Shown in pieces: positions 16,408 to 25,339 of a stretch of 64,000 nucleotides of DNA; positions within the stretch are counted from its first letter, which is position 1, and each line of letters opens with the position of its first letter. The position numbers were made by a program, and so were the translations under genes. Location: contig JAPFDH010000024.1 in assembly GCA_026169045.1 (NCBI GenBank), positions 1-64,000 on the forward strand, read 5' to 3'. The DNA is from Lachnospiraceae bacterium. Its GTDB lineage: Bacteria; Bacillota; Clostridia; Lachnospirales; Lachnospiraceae. Under the pieces are notes generated by a model. The model did no database searches. It had not been told where the DNA came from and worked only from the letters and a program-made list of their open reading frames with translations.

Positions 16408-17160
16408 GTGTTTAAGAGTTCAGAATGCAATATAAGTGGATTGGAACAATTAAAAAAGTGGATTCAGGAGTCCGATAATATTGTGTTTTTTGGGGGAGCA
16501 GGTGTGTCTACGGAAAGTGATATTCCTGATTTTCGCAGTGAAGATGGGATTTACAGGCAACAATATGCTTATCCGCCGGAAGTTATTTTAAGTCATTCTT
16601 TTTATAAAAAAAATCCCGAAGAGTTTTTTCGCTTTTATCGAAATAAAATGATATATCCCAATGCACAGCCTAATTCTGCCCATAGAGCGTTGGCTATTTT
16701 GGAACAGCAGGGTAAATTAAAGTCAGTGATCACTCAAAATATTGATGGCCTGCATCAAAAAGCGGGCAGTCGTACCGTGTGGGAACTGCATGGCTGCGTA
16801 CTCAGGAATTATTGTGAAATATGTAAGAAAGAATATGATATGAATTTTATATTGAATTCGACTTCAATTCCCCGCTGTAGCTGTGGAGGAGTTGTAAAAC
16901 CGGATGTGGTGTTATATGAGGAATGTCTGGATCAGACGATTTTGAACCATGCGATTGCAGATATTAGTCATGCAGATCTTTTGATTGTGGGAGGGACATC
17001 ATTATCGGTATATCCGGCTGCCGGTCTGATTGATTATTACAGAGGAAATAAATTGGTTTTGATTAATCGGGATGCTACATCAAGAGATCAGGAGGCGGAT
17101 CTTGTGATTCGGGAGCGTATAGGAGAAGTTTTGTCTTATTGTGTGAATGAGGGCATATGA
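16408..17160 (+). CDS. cobB: NAD-dependent protein deacylase (sirtuin, Sir2 family)
   Basis: A 250-residue sirtuin that removes acetyl or other acyl groups from lysines using NAD. It contains GGAGVSTESDIPDFRS (NAD-binding GAG motif), TQNID (~112-116), the catalytic His in WELHGC, a zinc site (CEIC then CSC) and GGTSLSVYPAAG. It starts with GTG, preceded by AAAGGTGG. The stop codon overlaps the start of the next gene (ATGA), indicating translational coupling. Confidence 0.93.
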   Translation: MFKSSECNISGLEQLKKWIQESDNIVFFGGAGVSTESDIPDFRSEDGIYRQQYAYPPEVILSHSFYKKNPEEFFRFYRNKMIYPNAQPNSAHRALAILEQQGKLKSVITQNIDGLHQKAGSRTVWELHGCVLRNYCEICKKEYDMNFILNSTSIPRCSCGGVVKPDVVLYEECLDQTILNHAIADISHADLLIVGGTSLSVYPAAGLIDYYRGNKLVLINRDATSRDQEADLVIRERIGEVLSYCVNEGI

Positions 17161-19082
17161 AACGATGGTATAAGATACTATTGATCTGTCTTGTGATGAT
17201 GGGAACCGTGATTTTGGGTGGTTGTGCAAAACAGGCACAATTAACTTCTGAGATGACCGTGAAAGAAGATAGAAGCGGCAACCGCACAATACAGATTGTT
17301 TTAGATAAAGATCTGGTAAGAAAGGGAAATGATGACCCGCAGGATACTCTGGAACAGTTCATGGATCAGTACTGTCCGAAGGAACTGAAATGGAGGGTAA
17401 AGCAGCAGAAAGAAGAGTATAATCTGACGTTAACGCTGGAATTTGACACACTGGAAGAGTATGTGGAGAAAGCTGAAAGTCTTGTCGGAAAACAAAAGAT
17501 TGTATATGAAGATATGTCAGAAGGGTTGCGTGTCGGATTTTCCCTAAAAGAGAATGTGACGGCAGAAGATTTTCTGGACTGGATGAAAGAGGCTCTGGTC
17601 AAGGAAAAATATATTAAAAAAAGTGATAAAGAAGAGCTGTTTCAACTGGAGAAGACATATTTTATTTATGATGGTAAACGACAAACTTTCTATGATGGTA
17701 AAATTCAGTATGAAACACAAAAAGATTATGATGTAGAAGAAATACTCATATTGACGCAGCCAGCTTTGGAACAGCAATGGGAACGTGTGTTATATTTATT
17801 TTTTCCTTCTGAACTGATGGAGAAAAATGAAGCTCAGATTCAGAAGTTTTTGCAAAGCAGGATTTCCGATGGTACCGATATGGAGTGGGTGTCACAGACT
17901 TGTGTGCGTCTTACATTCTCGGCGGATAGCAGCGATGCCATGTCGGAGAACATGTGTTTGCTATTTGGACAAAGTACATGCAAAATAGAAGAAAATTTGG
18001 AACAGAATGATGTATTCTCTTTTGAATACCAATATGAAGAATATATAAATACGAAAGACTTTGCGCCAAAGACAGGAATGATTCCGGTTTATTATTATGT
18101 GAAAAATTCTGAGGATGGAAAATTAACCTATTTATCGGAAAAACAAAATCATAATGATGAGCTGGTTGTACCGGAATTAAATAACCAGACAATTCAGGAA
18201 GAGATAAAACATACATTAGAGTCGAACGAATATCACATGGTAATAGGAGAATCGATTGGAGAAACAACGGTTTCCTATGATATGGGATGCAGCTATGGAG
18301 TAAAGTCCATAGATGTTTCCAGTATCATTCGGGACAGCACATCCGTTAGCCGCAGTATTACTGTTGCGTATGATAGAGTACCTTTGGAAAGTCATAAACA
18401 AGGGATTCAGCAGGATTTTGAAACGAAAACAGAACAGTATGGCTATACGGAAATTTTAGAGAAAGATGGAGAATACTGTGTACAGGTCAATCAGGAAGGA
18501 AATTGGGAAGAATTATCTGATTTATTTACAACTGTATTTAACGGAAAAGATTCGGCATCATATAAAAAAGATAAAACGACGCTTTTAACACCATCATCCA
18601 ATGGGTATATGGAAGAAAAACTGGATTTTTCTTCTTTTGTACCAGAGGGAGAGGAACCACAGATAACATATCAGATACAGTTTGAAACAGGAGATGTAAT
18701 TTTAAAAGATACGCTTGATTCCACAGCGCAACATCAAGGAAAAGAAGAAACCATTAAATCAAATAGATACAGTGCTACGGTGAATGGAACGGTTTTCCAT
18801 ATTACGTTTACGACACAAATAAAAAATTTAATTTCGATGCCGTTGATTGCATTGTTTGTATTTATTGCTGCAGCCGGGGTAATTTGGTATCTCCATGGGG
18901 AACGCTGGAAAAGGATTATGGAAAATATAAGGCCGGTTGGTCAAAAATGGATACAAAATATGGGTACCTGGTGGTCGGCACATGGCATTTCATTTGAAAA
19001 ATGGTGTACATTGATGAAACAAAAGTGGAATACGCTTATTCATAAAATAAAGAATAAAATTCATAGAAATGACCCGGATTGA
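17157..19082 (+). CDS. Large membrane-anchored lipoprotein of unknown function
   Basis: A 641-residue protein with a lipoprotein signal peptide (basic MKRWYK, hydrophobic core, lipobox ILGGC with Cys23). A long, mostly beta-rich extracellular region follows (~24-560), then one transmembrane helix (MPLIALFVFIAAAGVIWYL, ~558-578) and a basic ~60-residue cytosolic tail rich in Trp and Lys. It is therefore anchored at both ends. I do not recognise a named family. It overlaps the sirtuin gene by 4 bp (ATGA) and ends at a terminator. Confidence 0.75.
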   Translation: MKRWYKILLICLVMMGTVILGGCAKQAQLTSEMTVKEDRSGNRTIQIVLDKDLVRKGNDDPQDTLEQFMDQYCPKELKWRVKQQKEEYNLTLTLEFDTLEEYVEKAESLVGKQKIVYEDMSEGLRVGFSLKENVTAEDFLDWMKEALVKEKYIKKSDKEELFQLEKTYFIYDGKRQTFYDGKIQYETQKDYDVEEILILTQPALEQQWERVLYLFFPSELMEKNEAQIQKFLQSRISDGTDMEWVSQTCVRLTFSADSSDAMSENMCLLFGQSTCKIEENLEQNDVFSFEYQYEEYINTKDFAPKTGMIPVYYYVKNSEDGKLTYLSEKQNHNDELVVPELNNQTIQEEIKHTLESNEYHMVIGESIGETTVSYDMGCSYGVKSIDVSSIIRDSTSVSRSITVAYDRVPLESHKQGIQQDFETKTEQYGYTEILEKDGEYCVQVNQEGNWEELSDLFTTVFNGKDSASYKKDKTTLLTPSSNGYMEEKLDFSSFVPEGEEPQITYQIQFETGDVILKDTLDSTAQHQGKEETIKSNRYSATVNGTVFHITFTTQIKNLISMPLIALFVFIAAAGVIWYLHGERWKRIMENIRPVGQKWIQNMGTWWSAHGISFEKWCTLMKQKWNTLIHKIKNKIHRNDPD

Positions 19083-19151
19083 ATATCTGTTTCAAATATA
19101 ATTTATGGATTCCGGTGAATGACCGGCAACGATTAAGGCTATGGATGATAG

Positions 19152-19203
19152 AAAAGGAGAACAAGAATCAGCGGAATGTTACTGAGCTTGTTCTCCTTTT
19201 ATG
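19152..19203. terminator. Terminator between convergent genes
   Basis: AAAAGGAGAACAAG (19152-19165) pairs with CTTGTTCTCCTTTT (19187-19200). A-rich and T-rich flanks allow use from both strands. Confidence 0.85.
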
Positions 19204-19215
19204 TTGGCTGTAGGT

Positions 19216-19410
19216 TTATTTATTTTCACCGTTTGCTTTACGCAGTCCGCGTGTGTTTTTTTCCACCAATTTCCGACTTACCATGACTTGATGTCCACAT
19301 CCAAGGCATTTTAATCGAAAATCCATTCCTACCCGTAGGATTTCCCATTCCTGGCTGCCACAGGGATGGGGCTTTTTTAATTTGACGATATCACCTATTT
19401 CGTAATTCAT
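19216..19410 (-). CDS. DUF951 family protein
   Basis: A 64-residue small basic protein of the DUF951 family. It has the family pattern GDIVKLKKPHPCGSQEWEI followed by KCLGCG, whose cysteines (CG..CLGCG) suggest a zinc or nucleic-acid-binding fold; function unknown. The frame extends three codons to a GTG, but AAAGGAG is spaced for the ATG ending at 19410. In many Firmicutes this gene lies next to rpsF, as here, on the opposite strand. Confidence 0.8.
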   Translation of the reverse strand: MNYEIGDIVKLKKPHPCGSQEWEILRVGMDFRLKCLGCGHQVMVSRKLVEKNTRGLRKANGENK

Positions 19411-19531
19411 ACAATCCACTCCTTTGATGGGATTATTCTTTCTGGATTTCAGCCAGCAATATGGGCTGTTTTTGCTAGTATATCATGGTAATATGGTTAC
19501 TACAATCCTAAAATTAAAATATAAAAAGTAC

Positions 19532-19560
19532 TTGCTTTTAAAAAAAATATATGCTATAAT
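19532..19560 (+). promoter_or_regulatory. Strong promoter of the rpsF-ssb-rpsR operon
   Basis: TTGCTT (19532-19537), a 17-bp spacer and an extended -10 TGCTATAAT (ending 19560). The ~70-nt leader has a CCTGC/GCAGG hairpin (~19592-19604). S6:S18 feedback leaders occur upstream of rpsF in many bacteria, but I could not show that motif here. Confidence 0.8.
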
Positions 19561-19635
19561 GCCTCATTGTGATATATTATCATTTCCTTGCTCCTGCATG
19601 GCAGGGGCCAGAGACCAAAAGGAGGTACAAGACTG

Positions 19636-19923
19636 ATGAACAAATATGAATTAGCAGTTATACTGAGTGCAAAGCTTGAAGATGAGGAAAGAGCTGCAGC
19701 CATGGAAAAAATTCAGGGCTACATCACACGCTTTGGCGGTACAGTAACAAACGTGGATGAATGGGGCAAGAAGAGACTGGCTTATGAAATCCAGAAAATG
19801 AAAGAAGGATTTTATTATTTCGTTCAGTTCGAAGGCGATGCTAACTGTCCAAATGAAGTAGAAAGCCATGTTCGTATCATGGAGCCTGTTATCAGATATC
19901 TTTGTGTAAAACAGGAAGCATAA
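19636..19923 (+). CDS. rpsF: 30S ribosomal protein S6
   Basis: 95 residues, the normal length. It starts MNKYELAVILSAKL and contains DEWGKKRLAYEIQKMKEGFYY, the hallmark S6 segment. S6 pairs with S18 on the 30S platform. GGAGGT lies 9 bases before the ATG; in-frame codons upstream lie within the leader and are not used. First gene of the rpsF-ssb-rpsR operon. Confidence 0.97.
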   Translation: MNKYELAVILSAKLEDEERAAAMEKIQGYITRFGGTVTNVDEWGKKRLAYEIQKMKEGFYYFVQFEGDANCPNEVESHVRIMEPVIRYLCVKQEA

Positions 19924-20020
19924 AAATAACTGCTGTTAGAAGATAATACAGAGATCGATTACATTGAAATTGATCTTCCGGGTTGGGTATGTCACCAGGA
20001 CATGCAGATAGGAGCAGATT

Positions 20021-20485
20021 ATGAATAAAGTTATATTAATGGGAAGACTGACCAGAGATCCAGATATTCGTTATACACAGGGAGAACGTCAAATGGCGAT
20101 TGCCCGTTATACACTTGCAGTGGACCGCAGAGGTCGCGGAAATAACAATGGTGAGTCTACAGCAGACTTTATTCAGTGTGTAGCATTTGACCGTTCAGCA
20201 GAATTTGCGGAGAAATATCTTCATCAGGGTACAAAACTGGTAGTGACAGGACGTATCCAGACGGGAAGCTATACGAATAAGGATGGACAAAGAGTATATA
20301 CCACTGATGTCGTAGTGGAGGATCAGGAATTTGCTGAAAGCAAAGCTGCTGCCGGCGAACATTCCGGAAACTTCGGAGGCGGCTATCAGCAGCCATCTTC
20401 CAGACCGGCACCAAGCAGTGCAGTTAGTGATGGATTTATGAATATTCCGGATGGAGTCGAGGACGAAGGACTTCCATTCAATTAA
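20021..20485 (+). CDS. ssb: Single-stranded DNA-binding protein
   Basis: 154 residues. An OB-fold (1-~105) begins MNKVILMGRLTRDPDIRYT and contains TADFIQCVAFDRSAEFAEKYL. A Gly/Gln/Pro/Ser-rich linker and the acidic tip DEGLPFN follow; the tip recruits partner proteins. The linker is short. It binds ssDNA as a tetramer during replication and repair. Middle gene of the operon. Confidence 0.97.
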   Translation: MNKVILMGRLTRDPDIRYTQGERQMAIARYTLAVDRRGRGNNNGESTADFIQCVAFDRSAEFAEKYLHQGTKLVVTGRIQTGSYTNKDGQRVYTTDVVVEDQEFAESKAAAGEHSGNFGGGYQQPSSRPAPSSAVSDGFMNIPDGVEDEGLPFN

Positions 20486-20531
20486 ATACGGGCGGTGATT
20501 ACCGCAATAATAAGAAAGGAGAGCAATTACC

Positions 20532-20795
20532 ATGGCATACAATAAAGCTGAAAGACCAGATTCTCCAATGAAGAGAAGAGGCGGACGCAGAAGAAAGAAA
20601 GTTTGCGTATTTTGTGGTGAAAATAACGGAAATATCGATTTCAAGGATGCAGCAAAGTTAAAGAAGTATATCTCTGAAAGAGGTAAGATTCTTCCTAGAA
20701 GAATTACAGGAAACTGTGCAAAGCATCAGAGAGCATTGACAGTTGCTATTAAGAGAGCACGTCATATCGCTTTACTGCCATATACAGTAGACTAA
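20532..20795 (+). CDS. rpsR: 30S ribosomal protein S18
   Basis: 87 residues, very basic, with [10 protein letters not shown] and [10 protein letters not shown]. The Cys set (CVFC plus C and H) marks the zinc-binding (C+) form of S18. It is the partner of S6 and the last gene of the operon, before a terminator. Confidence 0.96.
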   Translation: MAYNKAERPDSPMKRRGGRRRKKVCVFCGENNGNIDFKDAAKLKKYISERGKILPRRITGNCAKHQRALTVAIKRARHIALLPYTVD

Positions 20796-20810
20796 TAAGA
20801 ATAAAGAATG

Positions 20811-20854
20811 CTGTCGCTTTATGGATTGAAAGATCTTAAGGCGGCAGTTTTTTT
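20811..20854 (+). terminator. Terminator of rpsF-ssb-rpsR
   Basis: CTGTCGCTTTA pairs with TAAGGCGGCAG and is followed by seven T. Confidence 0.85.
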
Positions 20855-20872
20855 GTGAAATTTTTTATATGG

Positions 20873-20935
20873 AAAAGGAGCCGTGTATGCATCAATATCA
20901 GATGGATAAATTGATTCATACATCAGCTCCTTTTT
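20873..20935 (-). terminator. Terminator of the MATE gene
   Basis: AAAAGGAGC (20873-20881) pairs with GCTCCTTTT (20926-20934), with inner GTGTATG/CATACAT pairing. Read on the minus strand it ends in T's. Confidence 0.75.
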
Positions 20936-20941
20936 ATGTGT

Positions 20942-22327
20942 TTAATGTTTTTTTCTTTTCAGAAAAGTTTGCTTTTTAAGAATACTAAAACGGTAATAGT
21001 AAATTAAGAAGGCTAAAGAAGTTACAAGCCAAGTCAGTGGATAGCAAAATGCAATCCAGCGTATTTCCGCGTGAAATGGAGCAAAGAAAATGATCCAAAT
21101 AATACGTAAGACGCAGACACCTACACAGGTGATAATCATGGGAACCCAGCAGTCACCGGCACCGCGCAGAGATCCGGATAAAATTTCAATGGGAATATAC
21201 AGGATGAAAGCGGGTACCATAAAATGAAGCAACTTCATACCATTCTCCAGAACAGCAGCATCGGAAGTAAAAAGCCGGAAAATATATATGCCTGAAAAAT
21301 AGAGAATCACTGACATAAGAATTGTCATTACAGCTGCCTGCATCATACAAGTCGAGATGCCCTTGTGGACACGGTCAATTTTCCCGGCACCAAAATTTTG
21401 TCCCACAAATGTGGTGGCAGCGATTCCCATGGCACCCAACATCATCCAGAAAAGTCCGTCAATTTTGCCGTAAGTGGTCCAGGCCGCAACAACATCGGTT
21501 CCAAGGCGATTGACACCTACCTGGACAATAATATTGGAAACGGAATACATGACGGACTGAAGTCCGGCAGGAAAACCGATTTTTACAATGCGTCCCAACA
21601 TTCTGGGAACAATCCAGATTTTTTTTGGTTCCAGGCGATACACATCCTTTGTGCGAATCAAAGCAAGAAGAACAAGGATGGAACTGATAAGCTGAGAGAG
21701 GATAGTACCAAGCCCAACTCCCAGGACACCTAATTGAAAGCCTAATACAAATACAAAATCGAGAACAATATTGGTGAGGCAAGAGACAATTAAATAATAC
21801 AAAGGCCGCTTTGAATCTCCGACCGCACGAAGAATACCGGCGCCCATATTATAAAGAAGATTGGGAATCATACCAATAAAATAAACCCGGATATAAATCA
21901 GCGCATAATCAATAATATCTTCGGGAGTATCCATAGCTCTTAAAGCCCAGGGAGACAATAAAATTCCTGTAACCATCAAAATAGCGCCACCTGCGATTGC
22001 AAAAGCTATAGCGGTGTGTACGGCAGTATGAAGGCGATCCAGATGCTTTCCCCCATAAAATTGAGATATGATTACGGTAGCACCGCTGGATAATCCTACA
22101 AAAAACCCAACCAGAAGATTGATGAGTGTTCCTGTGGTACCACCTACGGCAGATAGTGCTTCCTTTCCTACGTATTGCCCAACGATCATGGCATCTGCAG
22201 TATTATAAAGTTGTTGAAAAAAGGTTCCCAGAAGAATGGGAAAGAAGAAAAGAAGAAGTTGTTTCCAGATGACTCCTTCTGTAATTGGATTTGAGGCAGC
22301 GGAAGCTGCTGGATCAGAGTTCTTCAT
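20942..22327 (-). CDS. MATE-family multidrug/toxin efflux transporter
   Basis: 461 residues with about 12 predicted membrane helices. It has the MATE pattern near the N-terminus (FFPILLGTFFQQLYNTADAM and VGQYVGKEALSAVGG) and the internal repeat after ~residue 235 (IVKIGFPAGLQSVMYSVSNIIVQ). These transporters export drugs or metabolites using a Na+ or H+ gradient. AGGAG lies about 10 bases before the ATG. Single-gene unit; substrate unknown. Confidence 0.92.
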   Translation of the reverse strand: MKNSDPAASAASNPITEGVIWKQLLLFFFPILLGTFFQQLYNTADAMIVGQYVGKEALSAVGGTTGTLINLLVGFFVGLSSGATVIISQFYGGKHLDRLHTAVHTAIAFAIAGGAILMVTGILLSPWALRAMDTPEDIIDYALIYIRVYFIGMIPNLLYNMGAGILRAVGDSKRPLYYLIVSCLTNIVLDFVFVLGFQLGVLGVGLGTILSQLISSILVLLALIRTKDVYRLEPKKIWIVPRMLGRIVKIGFPAGLQSVMYSVSNIIVQVGVNRLGTDVVAAWTTYGKIDGLFWMMLGAMGIAATTFVGQNFGAGKIDRVHKGISTCMMQAAVMTILMSVILYFSGIYIFRLFTSDAAVLENGMKLLHFMVPAFILYIPIEILSGSLRGAGDCWVPMIITCVGVCVLRIIWIIFFAPFHAEIRWIAFCYPLTWLVTSLAFLIYYYRFSILKKQTFLKRKKH

Positions 22328-22361
22328 TTGTAGACGCTCCTGTTAAATAATAGTTTTTTCG

Positions 22362-22425
22362 CAACCGTTCAGTTATAATAAGCACGCAGTGCGGTTTGAC
22401 GAACGGCGAGGGATGAACGGTTACG
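22362..22425. repeat. Dispersed palindromic repeat, short copy
   Basis: The 49 bp at 22378-22426 match 34628-34676 at 44 of 49 positions (AATAAGCACGCAGTGCGG then ACGAA then GTTACG). The left end GCAACCGTTCAG is a near inverted copy of the right end TGAACGGTTAC. The 115-bp interior of the longer copy is missing here. It lies between the MATE gene and gdpP. Confidence 0.75.
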
Positions 22426-22586
22426 TTTTTCCTAAGTATTAGTTTAGTATAGGATATGCATTGGTGCAAGACTATTTTTGAATTTGCTCTTCCTATTCTT
22501 GTGAAAAAATGGTATACTACCAGTAAGTATCACTTTTGGAATTAAGGCTATGTTTAGAATTGATTCTGAAAAAATGGAGGCTGTAT

Positions 22587-24644
22587 ATGAAACATGATAT
22601 AAAAATGAATAATGGTTTGAAGGCCTATTTATACTGGCCAGGAATAATGGGAATTCTTCTGATCGTTATGAATGTTATATGCTTTATCGCTCATGTATCA
22701 TGTGGGATTTTGGTGAGCATATTTGTGGTATTGTATTTCATTATGGCTTTTCTGTTGTATCGGCGTTATAAAAAATATATTGTTCGAGATTTAATATTAT
22801 TTGGAAGCGGATATGCGCAGATTCAAAAACAGCTTTTACAGGAAATGTTGGTTCCTTATGCAGTTGTAGATGAGACAGGACGTATCCTTTGGATGAATGG
22901 GGAATTTGAACGAATTGTAGAGTTGGATGGAAAAAAACATAAATATCTTTCTTCCGTTTTCGATGATATTACAACAGATAAACTAAGATTTAAAGAGGAA
23001 TCGAATATTTACCACTCTGTTTTTCTGAATCGTAATTATCAGATTTCCGTGAATCGTGTTACATTAAGCGATATTATGGATGATTTACTGGATAAGGATA
23101 AAGAAAATAATAAAGAAAATAATAAAGTGGTAATGTTTGCGGTTTATCTGTTTGATGAAACAGAAGAGCTTCGCTATCAGCGTGAAGTAGAAGATGAGAA
23201 ATTAGTAGCTGGCTTGATTTATTTAGATAATTATGAAGAGGCGCTGGATAGTATTGAAGACGTCAGACGTTCTCTTTTGGTAGCTTTGATTGACCGTAAA
23301 GTAAATAAATATATATCCAGTTACGATGGTGTGTTGAAAAAAATAGAAAAGGACAAATATTTTATTGTTCTAAAACAGCGTCATTTGGCTGATATGCAGA
23401 AAAATCATTTTTCCCTTTTGGAAGATGTAAAGACAGTAAATATTGGTAATCAGATGGCTGTAACACTAAGTATCGGATTGGGAGCGCAGGGAGAATCCTA
23501 TATTCGTAATTATGAGTATGCGCGTACAGCAATTGATATGGCTTTGGGACGAGGTGGTGACCAGGCAGTTTTAAAAGCCGGAGAAAATATTACCTATTAT
23601 GGTGGAAAGTCCCATACATTGGAAAAAAATACCCGTGTGAAAGCCCGTGTAAAAGCCCATGCCTTGCGGGAACTGATTGAATCCAAGGAAAAGGTTATTA
23701 TCATGGGGCATTGGATCAGTGATGTGGACTGTGTGGGAGCAGCTATTGGTATTTACCGTGCTGCGAAAACATCGGGGAAAAGGGCAAATATTGTTGTAAA
23801 TAATGTCAGCAGCAGTGTGAAACCTTTAATGGAACGATTTTATAGCAATCCGGATTATGAGGAAGACTTGTTTATTAATAATGAAAAAGCTTTGGAGCGG
23901 ATGGATGCCAATACGTTGCTGGTTGTAGTGGATACCAATCGTCCAAGCTATACAGAATGTCCAGAACTATTGAAAAAAGCGCAGAATATTGTGGTTTTGG
24001 ATCATCATCGCCAGACGAGAGATGTAATTGACAGTGCGGTGTTGTCGTATGTGGAGCCATATGCATCTTCTGCCTGTGAGATGGTAGCGGAGATTTTGCA
24101 GTATTATTCAGAAGATTTAAAGATCAAAGCCATTGATGCAGATGCTATTTATGCCGGTATTGTAATTGATACAAATAATTTTATGAATAAAACTGGCGTG
24201 CGTACCTTTGAGGCGGCAGCGTTTTTACGCCGTAATGGTGCTGATGTAACCAGAGTACGAAAACTTTTCCGTGATGAAATGGCAGATTATAAAGCAAAAG
24301 CGGAAGCAGTAAAGAATGCCGAGGTATTTGAGTCTCACTATGCGATTAGTGTATGCCCCAGTGACACCAGTGATAACCCGACTGTAATTGGAGCGCAGGC
24401 AGCCAATGAATTGTTGGGAATTCGTGGAATCAAGGCATCTTTTGTATTAACGGAATTTAATGGCCAGATTTACATCAGTGCCAGATCAATTGATGAAGTG
24501 AATGTACAGATTATTATGGAACGGCTGGGCGGCGGTGGTCATATGAGTGTGGCCGGGGCTCAGCTTAAGGATATCAGTATTGAGGAAGCGAAGAAAAAAC
24601 TGAAAGATACCATTATAGAAATGGCAGCAAAAAAAGATATTTAG
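22587..24644 (+). CDS. gdpP: Cyclic-di-AMP phosphodiesterase GdpP
   Basis: 685 residues. Two N-terminal membrane helices (~12-60) are followed by a PAS-like domain (~70-140), a degenerate GGDEF domain (~175-320, GRGGDQAV), a DHH phosphoesterase domain (MGHWISDVDCVGAAIG, then VVVDTNRPS and VLDHHRQ) and a DHHA1 domain with GGGGHMSVAGAQL. It degrades c-di-AMP at the membrane, controlling osmolyte transport and wall stress. GGAGG lies 6 bases before the ATG at 22587; upstream codons in frame lack a ribosome site. It is followed closely by rplI and dnaB, the usual Firmicutes order. Confidence 0.95.
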   Translation: MKHDIKMNNGLKAYLYWPGIMGILLIVMNVICFIAHVSCGILVSIFVVLYFIMAFLLYRRYKKYIVRDLILFGSGYAQIQKQLLQEMLVPYAVVDETGRILWMNGEFERIVELDGKKHKYLSSVFDDITTDKLRFKEESNIYHSVFLNRNYQISVNRVTLSDIMDDLLDKDKENNKENNKVVMFAVYLFDETEELRYQREVEDEKLVAGLIYLDNYEEALDSIEDVRRSLLVALIDRKVNKYISSYDGVLKKIEKDKYFIVLKQRHLADMQKNHFSLLEDVKTVNIGNQMAVTLSIGLGAQGESYIRNYEYARTAIDMALGRGGDQAVLKAGENITYYGGKSHTLEKNTRVKARVKAHALRELIESKEKVIIMGHWISDVDCVGAAIGIYRAAKTSGKRANIVVNNVSSSVKPLMERFYSNPDYEEDLFINNEKALERMDANTLLVVVDTNRPSYTECPELLKKAQNIVVLDHHRQTRDVIDSAVLSYVEPYASSACEMVAEILQYYSEDLKIKAIDADAIYAGIVIDTNNFMNKTGVRTFEAAAFLRRNGADVTRVRKLFRDEMADYKAKAEAVKNAEVFESHYAISVCPSDTSDNPTVIGAQAANELLGIRGIKASFVLTEFNGQIYISARSIDEVNVQIIMERLGGGGHMSVAGAQLKDISIEEAKKKLKDTIIEMAAKKDI

Positions 24645-24711
24645 TAAAATGACAGCATAAAGGTAAACTTGAGATACCTTCTGGTAGCTTGTTAGTAGAA
24701 AGGAAAATGAG

Positions 24712-25158
24712 ATGGAAGTTATTTTATTGCAAGATGTAAAGACATTGGGAAAAAAGGGAGAGAAAGTTAAGGTAAATGATGGCTATGCCCATAATTATAT
24801 TTTGCCGAAGAAACTGGGTGTTGAAGCTACAGCAAAAAACATAAATGATTTGAAATTGCAGAAGAAACATGAGGATAAAATGGCAGAAATGCGTCTTCAG
24901 GATGCAAAAGATCTGGCTGCCAAGATTGAACAAAAGCCGGTTGTAGTAAAAATTCGCGCTGGAGAAGGCGGAAGGGTTTTCGGAAGTGTATCTACAAAAG
25001 AAATTGCTGCTGCATGTGTGGCACAGTTGGGATTTGAAGTGGAAAAAAAGAAAATGATGCTGTCGGAACCGATTCGTTCTTTGGGAACGACTATTGTGCC
25101 GGTAAAGCTTCATAAAGATGTAACCGCTCAGCTGACAGTAAAGGTCACAGAAGCATAA
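24712..25158 (+). CDS. rplI: 50S ribosomal protein L9
   Basis: 148 residues, normal length. It begins [19 protein letters not shown] and contains [17 protein letters not shown], the L9 signature, then the connecting helix and a C-terminal rRNA-binding domain. GAAAGGAAAATGAG precedes the ATG. Lies between gdpP and dnaB. Confidence 0.97.
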   Translation: MEVILLQDVKTLGKKGEKVKVNDGYAHNYILPKKLGVEATAKNINDLKLQKKHEDKMAEMRLQDAKDLAAKIEQKPVVVKIRAGEGGRVFGSVSTKEIAAACVAQLGFEVEKKKMMLSEPIRSLGTTIVPVKLHKDVTAQLTVKVTEA

Positions 25159-25221
25159 TAGGATAACAAACTTTGTAGATATTGGAACAAGAGCAGCTTG
25201 TCTGCATTCATTAAAGGAAAG

Positions 25222-25284
25222 AAAAACCCCTGTCTCAGGGCTGTATACAGATAGACTGTTGCAAGCGTTTGGAGACAGGGTTTT
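25222..25284 (+). terminator. Terminator between rplI and dnaB
   Basis: AAAACCCCTGTCTC pairs with GAGACAGGGTTTT around a ~35-nt loop. dnaB begins 55 bp later, so this may attenuate rather than fully stop transcription. Confidence 0.7.
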
Positions 25285-25339
25285 CCTGTGTAAAAACAGA
25301 TTGATGGCAGATAAGCAATGATTATAGGAGAAAAACATC

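Noticed and set aside
19565-19635. S6:S18-binding regulatory leader upstream of rpsF
   Set aside because: A small CCTGC/GCAGG hairpin is present, but I could not find the conserved CCG-bulge motif, so no claim is made.
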